Shown here in pieces: positions 1-7,635 of a stretch of 64,000 nt of DNA. The DNA is from Streptomyces broussonetiae. Lineage in GTDB: Bacteria; Actinomycetota; Actinomycetes; Streptomycetales; Streptomycetaceae. Each line of letters opens with the position of its first letter. Positions within the stretch are counted from its first letter, which is position 1. The notes beneath the pieces were generated by a model. It had not been told where the DNA came from. It did not search any database and worked only from the letters and a program-made list of their open reading frames with translations. Position numbers and translations under genes: made by a program. The stretch is from assembly GCF_009796285.1 (NCBI RefSeq), contig NZ_CP047020.1, positions 3,162,001-3,226,000 on the forward strand, written 5' to 3'.

Positions 1-681
1 GCGGCGGCCGAGGGTGCCGTCGGGGGCCGCGTAGAGACGGCTGGCGTAGACGACGCCCGCGTCCACCACGCGCTCCGCGACCGGGGCGTGGCCCAGCGCG
101 CGCAGCCAGGTGGCCGCCTGCGAGCCGCGCCCGCCCGCGTCGATCACCAGGTCGGCGTCCAGTGTGGTCTCCCGGCCGTCCGAGCCCCGCAGTAGCCGCA
201 GGCCGGTCACCCGGTCGTGCCCGCCCGTCAGGCCGGCCGCCCGGGTGCCGTCGAGCAGGGTGATCCGGGGCCGGGCGAGGACGTGTCCGCGGATCACCGC
301 GTCCAGCAGGTCCCGGCTGCACACGATCAGGTGGTGCCGGGAGTCGGTGAAGCGCCGGAACCACTGTCCCGAGGGCGCCTTGCTGACCAGGTCGGCCATC
401 ACACCGACGAGTCCGGCGCCCTGCCCGGTCAGCTCGCCGGTGATGCCCGGCAGCAGGTCCTCCAGGGCGCTCACCCCGCCGGACCACAGCAGATGGGCGT
501 GGCGGGCCTGGGGCAGCCCCTTGCGGGGCTCGGGGCCCGCCGGCAGCCGGTCGGCCTCCACGACGGTCACCTCGTGGAAGCGGGTGGCGAGCACGGACGC
601 GGCGAGCATGCCGGCCGTACTGCCGCCGATGACGACCGCTCTGCGGCGGGCGGTGCGTATGTCAGCGCCTGTGTCAGGCAT
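1..681 (-). CDS. FAD-dependent oxidoreductase (3' end outside window)
   Basis: The N-terminal ~227 residues of a flavoprotein are visible; the C-terminus lies beyond base 1. A Rossmann dinucleotide-binding motif sits at residues ~15-24 (VVIGGSTAG), with the ribose-binding acidic residue at the end of strand 2 (VVEAD, residues 40-44). A later VIDAGGRGS segment resembles the second FAD-contact motif of monooxygenase/geranylgeranyl-reductase-like proteins. The ATG at 681 overlaps the stop of the upstream membrane-protein gene by 8 bp (ATGCCTGA), so it is translationally coupled as the last visible gene of the XRE/ImmA operon. The substrate is unknown. Class is confident; precise family is not. 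Confidence 0.8.
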   Translation of the reverse strand, partial: MPDTGADIRTARRRAVVIGGSTAGMLAASVLATRFHEVTVVEADRLPAGPEPRKGLPQARHAHLLWSGGVSALEDLLPGITGELTGQGAGLVGVMADLVSKAPSGQWFRRFTDSRHHLIVCSRDLLDAVIRGHVLARPRITLLDGTRAAGLTGGHDRVTGLRLLRGSDGRETTLDADLVIDAGGRGSQAATWLRALGHAPVAERVVDAGVVYASRLYAAPDGTLGRR

Positions 682-1903
682 GTGCGGTGAGACCTTCCGT
701 GGCGGCCGCCTCCCGGCGGAACCTGTCGATGACCGGCATGTGGAACCGCAACGCCTGCGCGATGGAGTCCAGCTCGCTGTCGGAGAGGGCGGCCGCGGCG
801 AGGGGCCGTCCCGCCTCGTCCGCCCGGCCCGCGGCGGGCGGTTCGTCCCCGCCGGCCGGGCCGTGCAGCACGTCGGCCGCGATCAGGATGTCCACCGCCC
901 CGGCGATGCCCAGTGCTTCGGCGTCCGGGTGGCCCGCGGCCACGGCGGCCGTACGGACCCGCTCGCGCCGGGCCCGCTTGAGGTGCGGGGCCAGTCTGAG
1001 CAGACCGTCGTTGATGGCGGCCCGGCGCAGTTCGAGGCGCAGGGCGGCACCGCTGACCCGGCCGGTCGCGGGTGCTGCCGGGGCGGTGACCGTCACCATG
1101 GTCTGCCACAACGGTCGCAGCCGCCGGTGGGTGCGCACCAGCCGTCGGCGCTCGTCGACCACCGGGCCGGCCTGCCCGGCGATGAACCCGATGGCGACCA
1201 GCAGTGCCTCGGCGATGGCGAACGGCGGGGCGACGTACGTCGACAGCCAGTCCCAGTCCCGGCCGCTCCAGCGGGCGCCGATCGCGGCGAGTTTGGCGAC
1301 GTCGAAGACGAGCCCGAGGGCGTAGGCGACCTGGAGGAATATCACCGCCCGGCGCAGCCAGGTGTCCTCGACCTCCTTGTACCAGGCCCACAGCATGCCG
1401 GCCGCGACCAGCGCCGACACCAGGTGCGCGACCAGGTACAGCATCCCGAACTCGCGCATCCAGGGTGTGTCGGCGTAGTAGGTGTCGAGGTCGCGCAGCC
1501 GCTCCACGTGGTGGTCGCCGAGCGAGAACGTCGTCCACAGGCCCGCGATGATGGCCGAGTACGCCATCCACACCAGGCGGGTGCGCCGGCGGCGGACGGC
1601 GGACGGGGGTTCGCGCCAGGTGATGATGAGCCACAGGCAGGCGCCGCAGTAGGCGGTGAGCAGCGAATAGACCCACACGCCCGCGAAGTTGGGGACGCCG
1701 GTGATCCGGTTGATGCGGTGCAGGTTGGCGGGCGGCAGCGAGGCGAAGACGATCGCGCCGATGCCGAGCAGCAGCGCGGTGGCCCGCAGGATGGGGTCCT
1801 GCCAGGCGCGGCGCAGCAGCGGCAGTTTGATCACGAAGGCCACGACGAACAGCACGGCCGGCACGGCGTAGGCGGCGAAGGTGCCGGAGATGTCCCAGCG
1901 CAT
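674..1903 (-). CDS. MAB_1171c-family multi-TM membrane protein
   Basis: The 409-residue protein has an N-terminal half of about seven hydrophobic segments (the first at residues ~10-28) and a soluble Arg/Ala-rich C-terminal half of ~170 residues. The layout matches the MAB_1171c-type 'putative transporter' proteins of actinobacteria, which commonly sit next to an XRE regulator and an ImmA/IrrE-like gene, as here. ATG at 1903 was chosen because its A is shared with the upstream TGA (TGATG), which cuts off a long antisense-like extension. No transport motif is recognisable, so the transporter label is family inheritance only. It could instead be a membrane sensor or scaffold. Confidence 0.75.
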   Translation of the reverse strand: MRWDISGTFAAYAVPAVLFVVAFVIKLPLLRRAWQDPILRATALLLGIGAIVFASLPPANLHRINRITGVPNFAGVWVYSLLTAYCGACLWLIITWREPPSAVRRRRTRLVWMAYSAIIAGLWTTFSLGDHHVERLRDLDTYYADTPWMREFGMLYLVAHLVSALVAAGMLWAWYKEVEDTWLRRAVIFLQVAYALGLVFDVAKLAAIGARWSGRDWDWLSTYVAPPFAIAEALLVAIGFIAGQAGPVVDERRRLVRTHRRLRPLWQTMVTVTAPAAPATGRVSGAALRLELRRAAINDGLLRLAPHLKRARRERVRTAAVAAGHPDAEALGIAGAVDILIAADVLHGPAGGDEPPAAGRADEAGRPLAAAALSDSELDSIAQALRFHMPVIDRFRREAAATEGLTAHA

Positions 1904-2553
1904 CACGGTCCGCCGATGTTGCCCAGGGAGGACGACAGCCGGCCGGTGAGGGTGTCCTGGGTGGTCCGGCCGGTGGCCGCGCCGGGCCCGACGACCTTGG
2001 AGAACTTCGCGGCGAGGCGCAGCCCGCACTCCTCGGCCTCCCACTCGGCCGCGGCGGCGGCAGCGGCGGCGGCCGGCGACCGGGTGGCCATGGCGACGAC
2101 CTGGTCCCAGGGGATGTCCTCGTCGTCGCGCAAGTCCCCGGCTTCCCCGGAGTCCCCGTGGCCCACGGAGTACCGGGACAGCAGGCGGCGCGCGGCGGCG
2201 GGCGGCCCGGACGGATGGTGCACGTCGAGGGTGCCGTAGTGGATGTGGCCGATCTCGTGCCCGGCGATGACGAACTTGTGCGGGTCGGGGGCGCGGTCCT
2301 CGACCACGACGATGTACTGCTCGTCCAGCGCGAGCGTGACCCCGGAGACGTCCAGTCCGGGCGGGAAGGTGACGAACTTCAGCCGGATCGGGCGGTCGAG
2401 CTGCGGGCTGAGCGTGGCGCACAGGGCGTGCAGGAAGGCCTCGGCGTCGGTCGGCGGGGTGAGGGTGCGGGCCGTGTCGCGCACCAGCCGGTCGAGGAAG
2501 CGCTTGGGCGACCTGGCGGACCTGCCGGAGTTGGGGGGCTTGGGGGGCTTCAC
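1903..2553 (-). CDS. ImmA/IrrE-type putative zinc metallopeptidase
   Basis: The 216-residue protein carries the gluzincin motif HEIGH at residues 99-103, within VIAGHEIGHIHYG. This is the catalytic zinc signature of the ImmA/IrrE (COG2856) family, whose members cleave partner repressors. The GTG start at 2553 overlaps the XRE gene stop by 4 bp (GTGA), giving coupled translation directly after a HTH regulator. That is the standard regulator-plus-protease pairing of ImmR/ImmA. An alanine run (~9 Ala) near residue 155 is a low-complexity linker. The obvious hypothesis is that it clips or modulates the upstream XRE protein; nothing in the sequence proves this. Confidence 0.82.
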   Translation of the reverse strand: MKPPKPPNSGRSARSPKRFLDRLVRDTARTLTPPTDAEAFLHALCATLSPQLDRPIRLKFVTFPPGLDVSGVTLALDEQYIVVVEDRAPDPHKFVIAGHEIGHIHYGTLDVHHPSGPPAAARRLLSRYSVGHGDSGEAGDLRDDEDIPWDQVVAMATRSPAAAAAAAAAEWEAEECGLRLAAKFSKVVGPGAATGRTTQDTLTGRLSSSLGNIGGP

Positions 2554-3140
2554 CGGCGGGTGTCCTCCGCCCGCTCCGAGGAGATGATCATCTCGGCCAG
2601 GTCGGCGAGCGTGGCGAGCTGGCGGGCGTTCATCTGCGGGGCCCGTGCGGCGAGCCGGACCAGGCCGCTCTCGCGCAGCCTGAGCAGCGGATCCGCCTCG
2701 GCCTCCAGCCCCTGGAGCACCGGCTGCAGGGCCTCGTGCAGCGCCTCCGGCTCGTCGGCGGTGAAGAAGCCGGCCGGCAGACCGAAGAAGCGGCGCAGCC
2801 GGTCGGTGTGCTCCAGGCTCGGCATCCCGCACTTGCGCCACTCGCTCAGCCACTGCCGGCTGGTTCCGGCGATCCTGGCCAGCTCGTCCAGCGAGTACCG
2901 CTTGCCGTCGGGCCGGCGCCGGGTCTCCCTTATGAAGTCCAGTCGCTGGCGCACCCGTTGGGCCAGACCGCTCTCGGGCGCCCGCCCGCCGCCCAGCAGG
3001 TCGACGACGACCGGCACGGGAATGCCGGTGCGATGGGACAGGCCGGTCACGTCGAGGGTCTCCGGCAGCCGACCGGGCCGACCGGTCAACTCCCCCAGTC
3101 TGGCCAGGACTTCGGCCAGCGAGATGTAGGCATCACTCAC
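2550..3140 (-). CDS. XRE-family helix-turn-helix regulator
   Basis: The 196-residue protein has a HTH at residues ~83-106 (SLDELARIAGTSRQWLSEWR), followed by SLEHTDRLRRFFGLPAGFF, the usual tail of Streptomyces XRE regulators. The C-terminal ~60 residues (LRESGLVRLAARAPQMNARQLATLADLAEMI) are helical and probably mediate dimerisation or partner binding. It is the first gene of a four-gene overlapping reverse operon with an ImmA/IrrE protease, a membrane protein and a flavoprotein, and it faces a divergent ATP-grasp-like gene across ~250 bp. Autoregulation is plausible. No operator was recognised with confidence. Confidence 0.85.
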   Translation of the reverse strand: MSDAYISLAEVLARLGELTGRPGRLPETLDVTGLSHRTGIPVPVVVDLLGGGRAPESGLAQRVRQRLDFIRETRRRPDGKRYSLDELARIAGTSRQWLSEWRKCGMPSLEHTDRLRRFFGLPAGFFTADEPEALHEALQPVLQGLEAEADPLLRLRESGLVRLAARAPQMNARQLATLADLAEMIISSERAEDTRR

Positions 3141-3391
3141 CGAGGTCCCCCCTGAGTGTGTGTCGTCCGTGTGATGACCGGACGGAACGCGAGGCTACCC
3201 GGTCGCCCGGTCGCCGACCAGACGTGACAACGCTCCCTGCCCAATGCGGCAGTAATAGTTGACAGTTGAGGGCGCGGCGGGTGAGGATCACGGCACAGAG
3301 AGCAAGCTTTCGACCCGCCCCGGGTGCCGCCTATGGGGGAGCGGCATCCGGGGTGTTTCTCTGCCCCGCCCCCCGCGAAGGTGATGCGCCG

Positions 3392-4267
3392 ATGCCGCAG
3401 CCCGTCCTTCTGCTCGGGGCCGGCCCGGCCGCGTACGGGTTCCCGCTGGCGCGGATCGCCGGGATCCACCCGGTGATCCTGGTCGACACCACCGTGCCCG
3501 GCTGGGCGCAGCCCTTCCTGTCCGGCCATCTCGCCACCGACCCCGAGCGGGAGGCGGAGACGGCCGGGACGATCGCGCGGTACGCGGACGGACAACGGAT
3601 CGCCGGCGTGCTCACCTGGACCAGGGGGCACCTGGTCACCACCGCACGGGTCACCGGACAACTGGGCCTGCCCGGACCGTCGTACGAGGCGGCGGCGGCC
3701 TGCGCCGACCCGGCGGCGGTACGGGCCCGGCTCGCCCTGCACCAGGTGCTGCCCGACGAGCCCGGGGACGCCGACGGTCCGCTGGTGTCCGCCGAGACCG
3801 TCGTCCTGGACGACGAGGTCCGCATCGCCGCGCTCACCCGTACGACGCCGGGTCCGCCGGGGCGCCTGCCGCTGCGGCACTGCGTCCACGCACACGACGG
3901 ACTGCTGCACAACCGCTTCCTGCGGCAGACCGTCGAGCGGGCGGTACGGGCCCTGGGGCTCAACCACACCGTCGCCCATGTGGGGCTCCGGGTGACCGGA
4001 CGCGGGCCCCGGGTGACCGGGGTCGCGCCGTACCTGCCGGGCGATCTGATCCCTTCGCTGGTGGAGCGGGCGACCGGGGTCGATCTGGCGGAGGTGGCGG
4101 TGGCACTGGCGTGCGGGACGGGCGTGGACCTCTCGCCCAGCCGGCAGCGGGCCGCGGCGGTCCGCTTCGCGGAGTCGACGGATTCCCGGCAGCGCCGGCG
4201 GCGGATGTACTGGGTGGTGGAGGGGGAGGACGTGGCGGAGTGCGATCGGGCGCTGGACGCCGCATGA
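3392..4267 (+). CDS. ATP-grasp-superfamily-like protein, degenerate
   Basis: The 291-residue protein starts with a Rossmann-like preATP-grasp domain (PVLLLGAGPAAYGFPLARIAG, then VILVDTT), as in carbamoyl-phosphate-synthase/BtrJ-like ligases. It is short for the family. The later region (LPLRHCVHAHDGLLHN, then a long central helix) lacks an obvious Glu-X-Asn metal-binding pair, so ligase activity is doubtful. ATG at 3392 follows GAAGG (3377-3381) at good spacing; upstream in-frame codons lack a ribosome site. It is divergent from the XRE/ImmA operon and may belong to the same system. The ATP-grasp call is a fold-level guess. Confidence 0.55.
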   Translation: MPQPVLLLGAGPAAYGFPLARIAGIHPVILVDTTVPGWAQPFLSGHLATDPEREAETAGTIARYADGQRIAGVLTWTRGHLVTTARVTGQLGLPGPSYEAAAACADPAAVRARLALHQVLPDEPGDADGPLVSAETVVLDDEVRIAALTRTTPGPPGRLPLRHCVHAHDGLLHNRFLRQTVERAVRALGLNHTVAHVGLRVTGRGPRVTGVAPYLPGDLIPSLVERATGVDLAEVAVALACGTGVDLSPSRQRAAAVRFAESTDSRQRRRRMYWVVEGEDVAECDRALDAA

Positions 4268-4404
4268 CGCTCTCGCCGCGGGGGGGGCCGTCCGGCGCAC
4301 GGTGGGGGGTGCGTTCGGGGGCGTGCGGGGCGGTCACGGCGGCCGTCCACCGCGTGACCCCGGTCACGACCGTCCTGTGCGCACAGCCACTCCTCGGGCC
4401 GCGC

Positions 4405-4615
4405 GGGGCTGCCGGTAAGGTGGCGGGGTCGTCATCACACCCGTACAGGGGAAAGCCGGTGCAATTCCGGCGCTGACCCGCAACCGTAAGAGCCGGACTG
4501 CCCCGGACGGGACGTTGACCGGCTCACGTGCGTCGGCGGCCCGCCGCGCACGGCACCGTCGAGGTCTACGGAGCCGAGCCGCCCGGGGTGTCCCGTGCGC
4601 TGCCCGGCTCCCCGC
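4405..4615 (+). promoter_or_regulatory. Cobalamin (AdoCbl) riboswitch
   Basis: The core at ~4448-4490 reads AGGGGAAAGCCGGTGCAATT, followed by CCGGCGCTGACCCGCAACCG and TAAGAGCCGGACTGCC. This is the conserved central core of the cobalamin riboswitch (GGGAA, CCGGUGCAA, GC-rich stem, CUGACCCGCAACCGU). A GGAGCCGAGCCGCCCGG segment near 4570-4590 fits the downstream B12-box/kissing-loop region. The 5' and 3' limits are approximate. It lies in the leader of the gene at 4636 with no other gene between, so expression of the whole ECF operon should fall when cobalamin is plentiful. Confidence 0.92.
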
Positions 4616-4635
4616 AGGAGAGGCAGTCGCCGACC

Positions 4636-5847
4636 ATGAACGTCCGCCGCAGCGCAGCGGCTCTCGCCGTCGTAGGCGTGCTGGCCGCCGCCGCGCCCGC
4701 CACGGCCGCCGGGCCGTCCCCGTCCCCGAAGGGCGCGATCCCGTCCGGGCTGTACGGCACCTCCGATCCGACGTACGACGGTGTGTGGCGCCAGTCGCTG
4801 ACGCTGATCGCCCAGCGCACGCTCGGCTACGAACCGGCCGCGAAGGCCGTGGACTGGCTCGCCGGCCAGCAGTGCGCGAACGGCTCCTTCGCCGCGTTCC
4901 GCGCCGACCCGGCCAAGGCCTGCGACAGCAAGGTCATGGTGGACACCAACAGCACGGCCGCCGCCGTCCAGGCCCTGAAGGCCGCCGGCGGGCACGACGA
5001 CGCCGTCGGCAAGGCCATGACCTGGCTGAAGTCCGTGCAGAACAAGGACGGCGGCTGGGGCTACGCCCCGGGCGGAGCCAGCGACACCAACTCCACCTCC
5101 GTCGTCATCGGCGCGCTGACCGCGACCGGCACGGACCCGGCGAAGGTCGCCAAGGCGGGCAAGTCCCCCTACGACCTGCTTGCCGCCATGGCCGTCCCCT
5201 GCGACAGGACCGGCGGTGGCGCCCTCGCCTTCCAGCCGGACAAGAAGGGCGAACTGCTGGCCAACGCCGACGCGTCGGCGGCGGGCGTGCTCGGCGCGCT
5301 CGGCAAGGGGTTCGTCACAACGGCCGGCAAGGCACCCGGCAGCACCACGTGCGTCTTGGGCAAGCACCTCACCCCGGCGCAGATCGCGGACAACGCGGGC
5401 GCGAACCTGGCCTCGGTCGTCGCGAAGACCGGCCACCTGACGTCGACTCTGCCCGGCGCCATGGACCAGCCGGACTACGGCAACACGGCGGACACGGTCG
5501 TCGCGCTCGCCGCCGACGGACGCGTCACGCAGGCGCTGCAGTCGTACACCTGGCTGGAGAACAACGCCCTCAAGTGGGCCGAGCAGAGCGGCCCGGCGGC
5601 CTACGCCCAGCTGATCCTCGCCGCGCACGCGGTGGGCGCGCAGCCCGGTGACTTCGGCGGCACCAGCCTCGTCCGGTCCCTCAACGCGCAGGGCCCGGCC
5701 CCGAGCATGCCCTCCACCGGGCACGAGACGAAGAAGAAGTCGGACGGCAACTCGTCGTTCGGCCTCTGGTGGTTCGTCGGCGTCTGCCTAGTCGCGGGCA
5801 TCGGCATCGGCTTCCTGCTGAGCGGCCGGAAGAAGCAGCAGCCGTGA
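4636..5847 (+). CDS. Secreted prenyltransferase/squalene-cyclase-repeat protein, membrane anchored (transcobalamin-like)
   Basis: The 403-residue protein has a Sec signal peptide (residues ~1-25, ATAA cleavage region). Repeats of the alpha/alpha-toroid family follow: VDWLAGQQCANGSFAAF, MTWLKSVQNKDGGWGYAPG, with paired DTNSTAAAVQAL and DTNSTSVVIGAL motifs. The C-terminus has an MPSTG motif, a hydrophobic helix and KKQQP, a layout like sortase or tail-anchored surface proteins. Eukaryotic transcobalamin and intrinsic factor bind B12 with this same alpha/alpha barrel. Heading a B12-riboswitch ECF operon, it is best read as an extracytoplasmic cobalamin or corrinoid receptor. Ligand binding is inferred, not shown. 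Confidence 0.75.
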   Translation: MNVRRSAAALAVVGVLAAAAPATAAGPSPSPKGAIPSGLYGTSDPTYDGVWRQSLTLIAQRTLGYEPAAKAVDWLAGQQCANGSFAAFRADPAKACDSKVMVDTNSTAAAVQALKAAGGHDDAVGKAMTWLKSVQNKDGGWGYAPGGASDTNSTSVVIGALTATGTDPAKVAKAGKSPYDLLAAMAVPCDRTGGGALAFQPDKKGELLANADASAAGVLGALGKGFVTTAGKAPGSTTCVLGKHLTPAQIADNAGANLASVVAKTGHLTSTLPGAMDQPDYGNTADTVVALAADGRVTQALQSYTWLENNALKWAEQSGPAAYAQLILAAHAVGAQPGDFGGTSLVRSLNAQGPAPSMPSTGHETKKKSDGNSSFGLWWFVGVCLVAGIGIGFLLSGRKKQQP

Positions 5848-6515
5848 TCCGTCGTGCGGCGAGCCTGGCGCTGGCCGCGCTCGTCCTGCTGACGGCCGCC
5901 GCGACCCAGGCGCACGCCACCGGCTACCGCTACTGGTCCTTCTGGGAGCGGACGGACGGCCGTTGGACGTACGCGACGCAGGGGCCCTCGACCGCCCGTC
6001 CCGACGACGGCGCGGTGGAGGGCTTCCGCTTCGCGGTCAGCGCGGACTCGGCCGACGCGAGCCGGCCGCGCGGCACGGCGGACTTCGGGGCCATCTGCTC
6101 GACCACACCGGCCAGGTCGGGGATGAAGCGGGTGGCGCTGGTCCTCGACTTCGGCATCCCGGCGGACGCGCCGTCCGGCGAGACGCCGCCGGCGGGCCGT
6201 ACGGCCTGCGCGCGCGTGTCCGACGACGCGACGACGGCCGAGGCTCTGGCCGCCGTCGCGAGGCCCCTGCGCTACGACACCAACGCCCTGCTGTGCGCCA
6301 TCGCGGGCTATCCGCGCAGCGGGTGCGGGGAGCAGGTGTCGACGGACGGCAGGAAGACCGCGACGCCCGCGCAGTCCACGCAGTCCAGGCAGTCCACGCA
6401 GAGGAGCAGCGGCTCCGACGGCGGGCCCTCGCTGGGGTTGCCGATCGGTGCGGGGGTGGTGGCCCTGCTGGCGGGCGCGGCGGTGTGGCAGGCACGGCGG
6501 CGACGCAATGCCTAG
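5844..6515 (+). CDS. Small secreted/anchored protein of the ECF operon (SCO2322-like)
   Basis: The 223-residue protein has a signal peptide (residues ~1-26) and an ectodomain beginning GYRYWSFWERTDGRWTYAT. A Ser/Thr/Gln-rich stalk, a C-terminal membrane helix and an RRRR tail follow. The GTG start overlaps the preceding stop by 4 bp (GTGA). The W-x-Y followed by PDDGAVEGFRF resembles the end of DUF4430, the beta domain that partners the alpha/alpha barrel in transcobalamin. This similarity was judged by eye only. The ectodomain holds five cysteines in three small clusters. It probably works with the upstream receptor. Confidence 0.6.
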   Translation: MIRRAASLALAALVLLTAAATQAHATGYRYWSFWERTDGRWTYATQGPSTARPDDGAVEGFRFAVSADSADASRPRGTADFGAICSTTPARSGMKRVALVLDFGIPADAPSGETPPAGRTACARVSDDATTAEALAAVARPLRYDTNALLCAIAGYPRSGCGEQVSTDGRKTATPAQSTQSRQSTQRSSGSDGGPSLGLPIGAGVVALLAGAAVWQARRRRNA

Positions 6516-7635
6516 GTCCGGTCGTCGCGGGGCAGGCGGGAGTTCGACGACAGGGCCCGGCAGCCGCACCGGGCACCGGGCCGCCGTGCACCCCGGCGCC
6601 TGGTGGCTCTGGGCACTGGGCCTCGGCAGCGCCGCCACCCGCACCGCCAACCCGCTCCTGCTCGCCCTCCTCGTCTCCGCGTCCGCCTACGTCGTCGCGA
6701 CGCACCGCACTGCCACCCCCGCCGCCCGCTCCTACACCGCCTTCGCCAAGCTCGCTCTCGCCGTCCTCCTCATCCGCCTCTTCTTCGCGGTGGCACTCGG
6801 CTCCCCCATCCCCGGCACCCACACCCTCCTCACCCTCCCCGAGGTCCCGCTCCCCCACTGGGCGCAGGGCATCCGCCTGGGCGGCAGGGTCACGGCCGAG
6901 GCCCTGGTCTTCGCGGCCTACGACGGCCTGAAGCTGGCCACCCTCCTGATCTGCGTCGGCGCGGCGAACGCCCTCGCGAGCCCGGGCCGCCTGCTCAAGT
7001 CCCTCCCGGGCGCTCTGTACGAGACCGGCGTCGCCGTGGTCGTCGCCCTCACCTTCGCGCCCCATCTCGTCGCCGACGTCCAGCGGCTGCGCGCCGCCCG
7101 CCGGCTGCGCGGCCGCCCGGACCGGGGCCTGCGCGGGCTGCTCCAGGTCGGACTGCCGGTCCTGGAGGGCGCGTTGGAGCGCTCGGTCGCGCTCGCCGCC
7201 TCGATGGAGGCCCGCGGCTACGGCCGCAGCGCCGAGGTCCCCGCCCGGGTCCGCCGTACGACGGCCGCGCTCACCCTCGGCGGCCTGCTGGGGGTGTGCG
7301 CGGGGACGTACGGGCTGCTCACCGCGGAGGGCGGCAGCTACGGGCTGCCGGTCCTGCTCGCCGGTGTGGCCGCCGCCCTCGCCGGCCTGAAGCTGGGCGG
7401 CCGGCGCTCGCTGCGCACCCGGTACCGCCCGGACCCGTGGGACGCGCGGGCCTGGCTGGTGGCCGGTTCCGGCGCCGCCGTCGCCGCGCTGCTCACGCTC
7501 GCCTCCACCCGCGATCCGCAGGCCCTGCACCCCGGCGTCGTCCCCCTGGTCGCGCCCACGCTCCCGCTCTGGCCCGCGGCGGCGGTCCTCCTCGGCCTGC
7601 TGCCCGCCTTCGCCGTCCCCAAGGAGCCCTCGTGA
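6508..7635 (+). CDS. ecfT: ECF transporter transmembrane coupling protein EcfT
   Basis: The 375-residue protein has about six to seven membrane segments. A cytoplasmic coupling helix carries the EcfT signature ARG (ASMEARGYGR), preceded by the RRLRGRPDRG region. This arginine motif contacts the EcfA ATPases in characterised ECF transporters. The ATG at 6508 overlaps the previous gene by 8 bp. The last codons overlap the EcfA start (GTGA). Family members join the S component to the ATPases; here T, A-A and S are all encoded together, making this a dedicated group I transporter. Confidence 0.85.
   Translation: MPRSGRRGAGGSSTTGPGSRTGHRAAVHPGAWWLWALGLGSAATRTANPLLLALLVSASAYVVATHRTATPAARSYTAFAKLALAVLLIRLFFAVALGSPIPGTHTLLTLPEVPLPHWAQGIRLGGRVTAEALVFAAYDGLKLATLLICVGAANALASPGRLLKSLPGALYETGVAVVVALTFAPHLVADVQRLRAARRLRGRPDRGLRGLLQVGLPVLEGALERSVALAASMEARGYGRSAEVPARVRRTTAALTLGGLLGVCAGTYGLLTAEGGSYGLPVLLAGVAAALAGLKLGGRRSLRTRYRPDPWDARAWLVAGSGAAVAALLTLASTRDPQALHPGVVPLVAPTLPLWPAAAVLLGLLPAFAVPKEPS

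Noticed and set aside
110..2239. 709-residue forward ORF across the start of the window
   Set aside because: It is the reverse-strand shadow of the flavoprotein, membrane-protein and ImmA genes: Arg/Pro/Gly-rich low-complexity sequence, no recognisable domain.
6603..7631. Long N-terminal extension of the EcfA fusion ORF
   Set aside because: The extension is a frame-shifted reading of ecfT (Pro/Arg-rich). The ABC domain starts cleanly at GTG 7632 with a GTGA overlap.
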